64,000 bases of DNA, taken from Opisthorchis felineus. Lineage: Eukaryota > Platyhelminthes > Trematoda > Opisthorchiida > Opisthorchiidae. Both the position numbers and the translations under genes were made by a program. A model generated the notes under the pieces. That model saw only the letters and a program-made list of their open reading frames with translations, made no database searches and had not been told where the DNA came from. Location of the stretch: positions 1 through 64,000 of the forward strand of contig SJOL01002053.1 in NCBI GenBank assembly GCA_004794785.1, given 5' to 3'. Below are positions 43,101-52,100 of the stretch, piece by piece. The first letter of the stretch is position 1. Every line of letters starts with the position of its first letter.

Positions 43101-46100
43101 CACCTTGAGCCTTTGAGTCAAAAGTCTGACCCACAAGGCAGTGGGAGGATGTAGGGTTTTGTTCGGGGACCCTGCTCCTAGCCTCTGACTCAAGAGTCCG
43201 GACCGCAAGACAGCGGTTGTTAGGGTTTTCTTGGGGGACCCTTCCCGGAGCCAATGACTCTAACCTAATTGGCTGTAGGGGACCGGCCTGGCTCGGGGGC
43301 GCAGGGATTAGGGCATTACTGTCTCACTCCTGATGCGGCTGCGCACATCAGGTGCCTTTTAAGCAGCACCGGACTCTTTGATCTTAAAAGTATTTCGACC
43401 GTATTGAATAATGCGCCGGCGGTCACGGTCAACCGTTGGGCGATCGGAGTGTGCGGTTTTCGGGGCTGACCTTTTCTAACCCGTCCTTCCTCGGGGGAAG
43501 GCAGCATCGCTGCTTCCATAAATATGGACATGCTGGTCGCCTGGGGGAAACGCCTTACTGCCTTCACACTCCTATGGCAGAGGGCAGTACGACTTTACAT
43601 CCAGACCGCCTCGCAGTACGCGGACTCGCTGTTCTTCGTCGGGCTGCTCCCCGTTGGCCTTCCTGGCATGGTTGAACCTTCAGGAACTGAGTTCCAGCCA
43701 GTATAGCCTGTAGGATCATTGCAGCACAGAAGCCCGACCACCATGACAAGGTGACAGCGTTAGGTTGGGACGAAACCATGAATGACAAGACTCAAGCACG
43801 AAACCGATTTCGGCCCTAGAATCCGAACCTGTACACCAATTACTAAGGTTAGGAAGTAACAAACACCATTCCGGGGCATAGGTGTCACGCAACTAGGAGG
43901 CATCAGTCGGCAAGAAAGTGCTGAGTCATATTTTACAAACAGCGTTATTGGTGAGATGTAGGCCATCATCTCGTTTTGTCTACATTCTACAGCGCCATCA
44001 TTAATCATGACAACAATGCCTTAACAAATCACAAATGCGTTCTTTCGAAGGAACGAACGCACACTCGACAGATGAGCTGGCCGCGTGTAATACTGCGTTA
44101 ACTTGCCCAATTGCCCCATATATCAGCAGACCGAATTACCGGAGGTCTTTCGGCTCCACTGTATGCAGAATAGGCCGTGAGAGAAAACATCATCATCATC
44201 ATCGACAGCGTGACATCAGTGTTCAACACTGATGCTTCACTGCCGTACAACCATGATTTATTTGAAAGCCTTATTGTGAAGGAAAGAATAAAAGTGGACG
44301 GGGAAGGGACTTAGTGCTAGCTTACTACAATCATTCCGAGGTGCCTACGCCTCCAGACAATCATTCAGGCAATCTGGATAGAAACTGACAACAAGATCGC
44401 CACTGACATCGGTTGGCAGCCATATCTTGCAGCGTCTCCAACCAGGCACAGTGAGGATCACGCGGTCCCCAACCTGGAAGGCGAGTAGCACCGACAGCAC
44501 CCAAGCGTTTCGTAATTTCCTTCATACCCCTCTGCCAGGTTAAGGGTTGGCCACCTCTCTGCTTCCGCCACTCTGAATTGGGCATGGAAAACAGCACTCT
44601 CTTCGGCAAACGATGATTAGGCATACGCAACACGTGTCCCAACCAACGCAGCTTCTGGTGCTGGACACATTCTTCAATGGAAGTACCCGTTGCACAACCA
44701 AAAACTCGCTTTCTAACTGCCTCGTTACGGATTCGCCGACACCAACCCACACGAGCTATGGTTCTGAGACAACGATTGTCAAACACCTGAAGACGCCTCA
44801 GTTCCGCTGCTCGAAGAGGCCAGGTCTCACAGCCATACAACAAAACAGCCCGCACTGTAGCTTGATACACACGTCCCTTGAGTTTCAGGGATACACCACT
44901 TTGACGCCATAGGTGCCTCAAATTAGCAAACGCGACCCGTGCCTTGCAGATTCGTGCATTGACCTCGTCTGTCACACTACCATCAGAACTAATACAACTA
45001 CCCAGGTACGTAAAACGCTCCACAACTTCCAGTGCCTCTCCCTGGATTGTAAGTGGCGTGTTCAGTGACTGCATGTCCAGCAGCATGACCTTACACTTTG
45101 TGGGTGCAAAGTGCATACCAAAGGACGGGATGACTTTGGTCAGTTCATCCAAAAACACCTGCGCCCTCTCCTCCTCTTCGAAGATGAGAACGATGTCGTC
45201 TGCATATTCCAGATCGACAAGGTTTTCGTCACAGGCTATCTGAACACCGGGGTTTTGGAGACCTTCCAGCGTTCGTCTCATTATCTCATCGATCACGAAA
45301 TTAAATAGGAAAGGAGAGAGTGGGCATCCCTGACGGACACCGCTTTGTGTACGGAAGCTTTTGGAGAGCTCGCCGTATACTCTCACACGTCCGGAAGTCC
45401 GAGAATACAAAGAGCTTATTATGTTCACAAACTTCCGGGGCATTCCTTGGTGGGCAAGCGTGTCAAGAAGAACAGACCGGTCAACCGAGTCGAATGCGCC
45501 TTGGAAATCCAGGAATACTAGAATCGTGGGTCGCTTATACGTATGGCGTTGTTCTAGCACCTGACGAAGTGTGAAGATTTGGTCAACGCAACCCCTACCA
45601 GGCCGGAATCCCGCTTGCTGCTCTCGAGTCAGTGTTTCACGAGCCACCGTAAGGCGACGAAGCACGAGTGACGCCAACAGTCTCGTTACGACCGGGGTCA
45701 AGCTGATCCCCCTGTGGTTGCCACACTCACTACGAGGCCCTTTTTTGAAAATGGGCACTATCACCGACTCTCCCCAGTTGTCTGGGACAGACTCCTTTTC
45801 CCAAATGCAAGCGAACAGATCAGACAAGCGCTGACTGAGGACTTCACCCCCATCTTTGAACAATGCGGGTGGGAGGTCATCCGGACCAGAGGCTCGGTGG
45901 CGCTTGAGAGAACATATGCAGTCATAAATCTCCGATGCCGTAGGCGGTTCCACGTTCACCGTCCAAGGTTCTACGTCACCTGTGGGATCCAGATGAGTGC
46001 CAGCTGGTGGCCATGACAATTGTTGTTCGAAGTATTCGGCCCACCGATCGAGGCGTTCTTCTTTATTCGATATGGTCACTCCATTCCGATCCTTGATGGT

Positions 46101-49100
46101 TTCGCTCACAGGTGGTTTCCGGGGACCGGTCGCACGGATCAACTGAAATAATCTTCGGGCATTACCGGCTTTCTGGGCCTCTTCCATTTCCTTGGCTTTC
46201 TGTGTCCACCACACTTCACGGTCGGCTTGCACGCTCGCCTTCACTTGACGTCTGATACTTCGTCGTGTCAAGTTATGTTCGGGGCCGGCTGGGATATTTC
46301 TCCGAGATTTAAGGAGTGCCACCGTTCGGTCGGATATCCAGTGCTTGAGTGAGCCTCGTGGTGCCGTACCACAGGCAGAATTCCCAGCACTATGCAAAGA
46401 AGTGGCAATCTCGTCCCAGTATGAGTTCGCATCTGATGGTGGAGCATTTGGAAGAGATTCTAGGAGACGATTCTGGTAAGTTCGTCTAACATCCGGGTCT
46501 GCCAGTCTTTCAGTTGCCAAGCGATTTGTCCGCACCTTACGCGGCCCTGGAAAACGTAGGGAGAAGCGACTCCGGACGAGTGCGTGGTCAGAATCCACAA
46601 ATGTGTTCCAAAACGACCGACAGTCAGTTATTGATCCACGCCATCGGTAACTGATGGCAATGTGATCGATTTGAGTTTGTGGCCGGCATGCCGTTGGAGG
46701 ACACCAAGTGGCCAGACGACTTCGGCTATTTCGGAAGTTGGTACTGCATAAAAACAGCCTGCGATCAGCACACAGCTGGAGCAGTCGTTCACCATTGTCC
46801 GTACGTACCGAGTCCAATCCATGTCGACCTCCTAATTGAGTCTCAGACACGCTAAGCCTGCCCACTTGTGCATTCAGATCTCCGGCAACCACCACGATAT
46901 CTGAGCTTTTAGCTCGCCGCAGCAGGACATTCAGGGCGTCGTAAAACCTGTCTTTGACGGCGTCGGAGCTACAGTCAGTTGGGGCATAAGCAGACACGAT
47001 AAACAGACATCTCTCAACTTCCCGCTTGTGAGACTCCTTCACAGACGTTGCCAGACGAACCGCACAGAGGCGACTATCAACAGGTATCCAGTCAAGCAAG
47101 GATGCTTCCGCCCGCTGACTCAGAACGATACCAACCCCTGCACATCCCGCCGCAGCAGCCTCTGGATCACCAGAGGTGCGTAGCCGGAAGCGAGTGGAGA
47201 GTGATGGGGCGGTTAGCTCAATCACTGTGCTTGCATCTTGAATTCTTGTTTCTGAGACACAGCACACATCAATGCCAAGCGAGTCCAGCGTGAGAGCAAG
47301 AGCAGCTTGTTGTCCCGCTTGCTTCAGAGTGCGGACATTGAAGGCGGCCAGATAGACTGGCTGTCGAGGCTTAAAGATTGTTTTGGAGATACCTGAGGAT
47401 GTCGGCGCCATGTGACGAGCAGATGCTGCACGCAAAACCGACGCAAGACGAACGGAGTCATCAGTCCTAAGTGCTGGGCCTACAAGAGTAGAGTTATTAA
47501 TGGGGTAGGGAGAGGGGGAAGAAAAAGTATGTGAAATAGAAAGAAGGGAGGCGTCAGCAGTAGCCTGTTTTCGCTTACCCGCCCTGCTGTATGCAGCAAG
47601 TAAGGCGACCCGGCTGATGGCACCACGCGACGGCCGATGTGGCATGAGTTTATTTGTATATGTGCGATTCATGGTTGTACGTGGGCTGGGATACTGTCAG
47701 GGCGCCCACACCTAGACAGGAGGACGATTAGGGTCCTCAACCAAAGCCTTTGGCTCAAAAGCCTAACCGCAAGGCAGCGGTGTTTGGCAGGAAATGCAAA
47801 TGCATTACCATTTCTACGGAACAAGTCGCCATATGTTCCAACCCCCAACCTGGAGGACCAGGAGACTGTGTTCGTCAGACCTCTAACCATTGACCAACCT
47901 GGTATGAGAGACTCTGTGAGTGTCGCGGGGACACCCCCCAGGATAGCTCAATGGGTCGCTGAGGTGCGCAAACCGTCACACCACGGTAAGGTCCAGTCTC
48001 TTCGTGAGAGAAAACATAACTGGGGTTGGAGATGCGAAGTGATAACACAGACACACCATCACTGATAGCAACACCGCAAGAGAACACTGATGCTTCAAGG
48101 GGGCGAGATGGCTCAGTGGTTAGAGCGCAAATTTACTGACCGGAAGGTCCGTGGTTCGAACCTGAACCAGCCCTCGTGCTTCCTTTGGGTGGCACGGCAG
48201 CTAGGCTCCGAAAGGGTGTTACACCTGAACGATTATCTTTTTTATTACTGGTGCTTCATTGCCATTCAATCAGGCCAACTTATCTCAATAACGCCTTATC
48301 GTGTAGAAAAGAAAAAGAGCAGGGAGAAGGAACTTGGGCTAGACTGTGACAGGCATCCGAGGTACATAAACCAAATGAACCAGACGATTTGGATAGAGAG
48401 CGCCAGAATGAATGCCAGTAACACCAGTTGGCTGCCCTATTGTTCAGTGTCTCCAGCCAAGAACAGGCAGGGTCACGTGGACCCCATCCGGGAAGGCCAA
48501 CAGCAACAACAGTATGCAAACTTTTCGTACCATCTACATTTCCTTCTGCTGTGCCATATTCCATCCACCTTTAGGGATAAGGAACGGAGAGCTCGTTTCG
48601 TAGGTATGTATAACACATGGTTTAGCCAAGTTAGCTTGCGGTGCTTTCTATGACTGAAGTACATTCTTCATCAAAGACCCGCTTCGTGATCACCCCATTT
48701 CGAGTTCGCTGGTTCCAGTCGACTTCAACCATAGTTATGAGATATCAGTGATCAAGTTTTGAAACCGTACAATACAGCTCTGTCACTACTGCCAGAGCTA
48801 ATGCAACTCTACAATCATTAGTGATACTCCTTGGATTCTTAGAGGCATGTCCAAAGGCTGCATGTCTTGCAGCGTAACTTCGTACTTTGTGGGCACCATG
48901 CGAAAGGACTGGATGACCTTAGTTAGCTTTCGCCCCCTGTTGTTACTCAAAAATAAGAACAATGTCGATAAGGTTCTTGCTCGCAGAGATCTGAACACCA
49001 AGGTTTTGACGACGTTCCAGTGTTCGTCTCAGTACATAATCAATAACGAAACTGTACAAAATGGAGGGAATGGACATCCTTGTCGGACACCACTGCTTGC

Positions 49101-52100
49101 AGGCAAGCGTCAGGAGATCTCCATACACTCTCACGCTCCCGCAAGCATGTGTATACAAACACCGCATAATGTTCATGAACTTCTGGAGCATGCCAAGTTG
49201 TGTGGACGTGTTGAAAAGAACTAACCGGCTGACAGAACGGAACGCACTCTTGAAGTCAAGGGACAAGATCGTAGGGTGCCTATTCACATGCCATTGCTTT
49301 AACACTTGACGGGGTGCGAAGACATGGTCCACACAGCCACTTTCGGTCGGAAGCCTGCTTGCTGTCCTCGAGTCCCTTGTTCACGCACAAAGAGCCTAAT
49401 TACAACGGGGTCAAGTTAATTCCCCTTTGATTGTCACTCACTGCGAGTACCCTTTTGGAAATGGGCACCACTATCGACTGATCCCAGTTAGTTGGAACCG
49501 TCTCTTTCTCCCTGAAAGAGGCTAATAAGATAGACAAGCACCGACCAAGGATATCACCTCCAACTTTGAACAAAGTGGATGACAGTTTCTCAGGACCAGC
49601 AGCTCGGTGACGCATACACACAGCAGTTCCAACTTTATCTGAAGTTCGATTCACTTCGGTCTATAAAGTATAAACAAACAAACTATAAACCAAAGGTACG
49701 TTGGTTCCGGGTGCTAGTTTCCGTCACTGGAAACTCGGAGTGGAGGAGATACAATCAGGCACTGGAAGCGATGGCAGAATCGGTTAATTCGTGTTGAACC
49801 AGTCTAGTTATCTGAAAATACGGGAAACTGGAGAGCAACGCACTGAATACGATAGCTTTTGAAGCAGGAGCGCCACTGACTGATCGAGCCAAGTCTGCCA
49901 GTGTCATTGAACACCGACGGGTTGAATCAAAAAATTCCAATACAGGGAGGCCGCAGTCATCCGTTCGACTGAATTTAAGGACTAATGCTTCTAAACTTTG
50001 TCACAAGGTCACTGACTGCTAGCCTCTCAGTTGTTTCCACTCAGTACAGAACTGGGGAAAGGGCTCTGCAAGGTAGAGGGTCCTCTGAATTGTGAAACAC
50101 ACGTCCTAACGAGCGTAACCTAGGAAGGTAGGGTAGCTCACCCAATGCTGAAACGGTTCTTCCTAATCGGATGTTTTCATCTGATCCAACCAGTGAACAG
50201 GAGAAACCGATCGTTCCTGCGCATCCCACGGGCGTAGAGGTCGTGTTCTCAATGGGAAAGCTGCAGTGTATACTCTGGCCCAAGCAAACTGACGACGCGC
50301 AGGCACCATAGGTGTTGGACCTTGGCAAATCTGCCTTAGCTTTCCGGATTCGGAAGTAACCTCGTCTCCAGCCAGTCTGCAAGCAAGCTGTTTGCACCTG
50401 ATCCCACCCATTCTCGAAGTAACGCTTTACACTTAGCAGATGTGAAGTGCATGCCAAAACATGCGGCAGAATTACTTAGATAATGGTGGATAAATGGTAT
50501 ACGTTGGATCCTACATGGTGCAAAGCTGCCGACGATTTTATGTATCACGAGGTCAGTGGGAATTATACAAGTAACGTCTATGGAACCTACTCGGGGGCAC
50601 ACATAATCGTCATGGGCAAAAATATACCGGGAGTTGAACCTGACGTTTAACTATTAAACAACAACGAGGAAGCAGGTATCGGCAAATAGTGGAAATAGAA
50701 GTGGGTATCAATTGGAAGAGAGCGCTCGCGGAGCACATAACAACTGAAGCCGCTGGAGCAAGACAGTACTATTCGGACTGACTGATCTTACGAATCTGGC
50801 TCAACACAAGTTTGTCGTACGACAAACAATCATTAGCTAGACAGCTCAACTGAGAAGCTGTAGCGAGTCCATCACTGGCGTCGGTCACGCGCCATACCTC
50901 GTAGAGTTTCCAAGCAGACGGAAGAGGAAACTCTTTGGTCCTACTAACGTGGGCTACACACCTGCACTTGAACGAATTAAGAGGCACCAGTGACAAGTTC
51001 CTACTTGCCGTGAGCAACCATCAATTAATTCTGTAGTATAGACATCAGTGTCGACACTGTCTTACTGCCCCAAAAGATATTATTTTGAGGCCCAAGGTGG
51101 GAAAGGGAAAAGAATGGACAAGAGGACTTGATGCGAACCCACCCCGGTCGTTCTGAAGTACTTTCATCTACAGAATGTTCCCATGTACCCCGTATCCCCA
51201 AGCCGGACTCATTAGCTGATTTGAACATCAGCTCTGGGAGTCTCCTGCACGGTAGCCAATGAGTTTCGATGCCAAGGTGTACTGGAGACTTACCGCTTAC
51301 GTAACACGCACGATCGTCTGTCCTGCACTCGTTTAATGAAACAGGATACGCGCTGTCTTATTCATCATCATTATCAGCTGTAGGAACCGCGTACTTGTCG
51401 TAGTGGTTGTAGCTGCCACTTCCCGAAGGACAGCGTTTCGAACCCAAACCCCGGCGTCTAGACTGCTCCTGTCTGGGCAACGTAGAGGTATGTCAGCCCT
51501 CGAGCTTCCCACAGATGGTCTGGTAAGCACCAAAAGAGCGTTACAGCTGAACGGCTGTCGACTGGGGGAAGCTGGACCTCTATCGAAGCGAATGAGCCTA
51601 GACAAAATGATCAAGAGGTGGGTGGCAACAACTTCCAAGGGTACCGAATAATGGGTACCTGAGTAACGTCAAGGCAGGACATCAATTGGGCAGTTTCCTT
51701 GCAAGATTAACTGGCCCATCACTCCATAATTTACTCGATACATGACTGCACGCAAAGACCATATTTGATCGGGTAGCCCGGCTTGAGGCACGGCAGGTTC
51801 GACAATAACCCTATACTATCCTCCCAGGTTTCAAACCACATGACCGGAAAAGAGGTGGAAAGTCAGAAGCACATACTTCAGGTGGTCGCTGCGATTTCAT
51901 GTGACAATAACATGTTCAGCAAACTTCCAAACCTTCCTTTATCCATACTCATCAAAAGATTAAGTGACTTTCGCCTGTCAACTCTACAAGCTTTGCAGAA
52001 AACCCTGATCAAATGTCCGACGGATTATCGGTCACTGGAATGAGCCACACTACCGAGTGTGGTGTTAATCCCGGGGAAATCGTAGTGCTTATCATGTTGC

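Larger units (their letters stand above)
44191..48002 (-). mobile_element. Full-length RTE-clade non-LTR retrotransposon with target-site duplication
   Basis: The element reads on the minus strand: about 330 nt of 5' UTR (48002-47673), one ORF (47672-44361), about 170 nt of 3' UTR with a perfect 10-bp hairpin, and a short (ATG)n tail at 44191-44203. The 15-bp sequence ATGTTTTCTCTCACG (minus strand) stands identically at both outer edges, 44176-44190 and 48003-48017, which is what target-primed insertion leaves. An ATG-type simple-repeat tail instead of poly(A) is usual for RTE. It sits in C1QBP intron 3 on the same strand as the gene. Confidence 0.85.
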
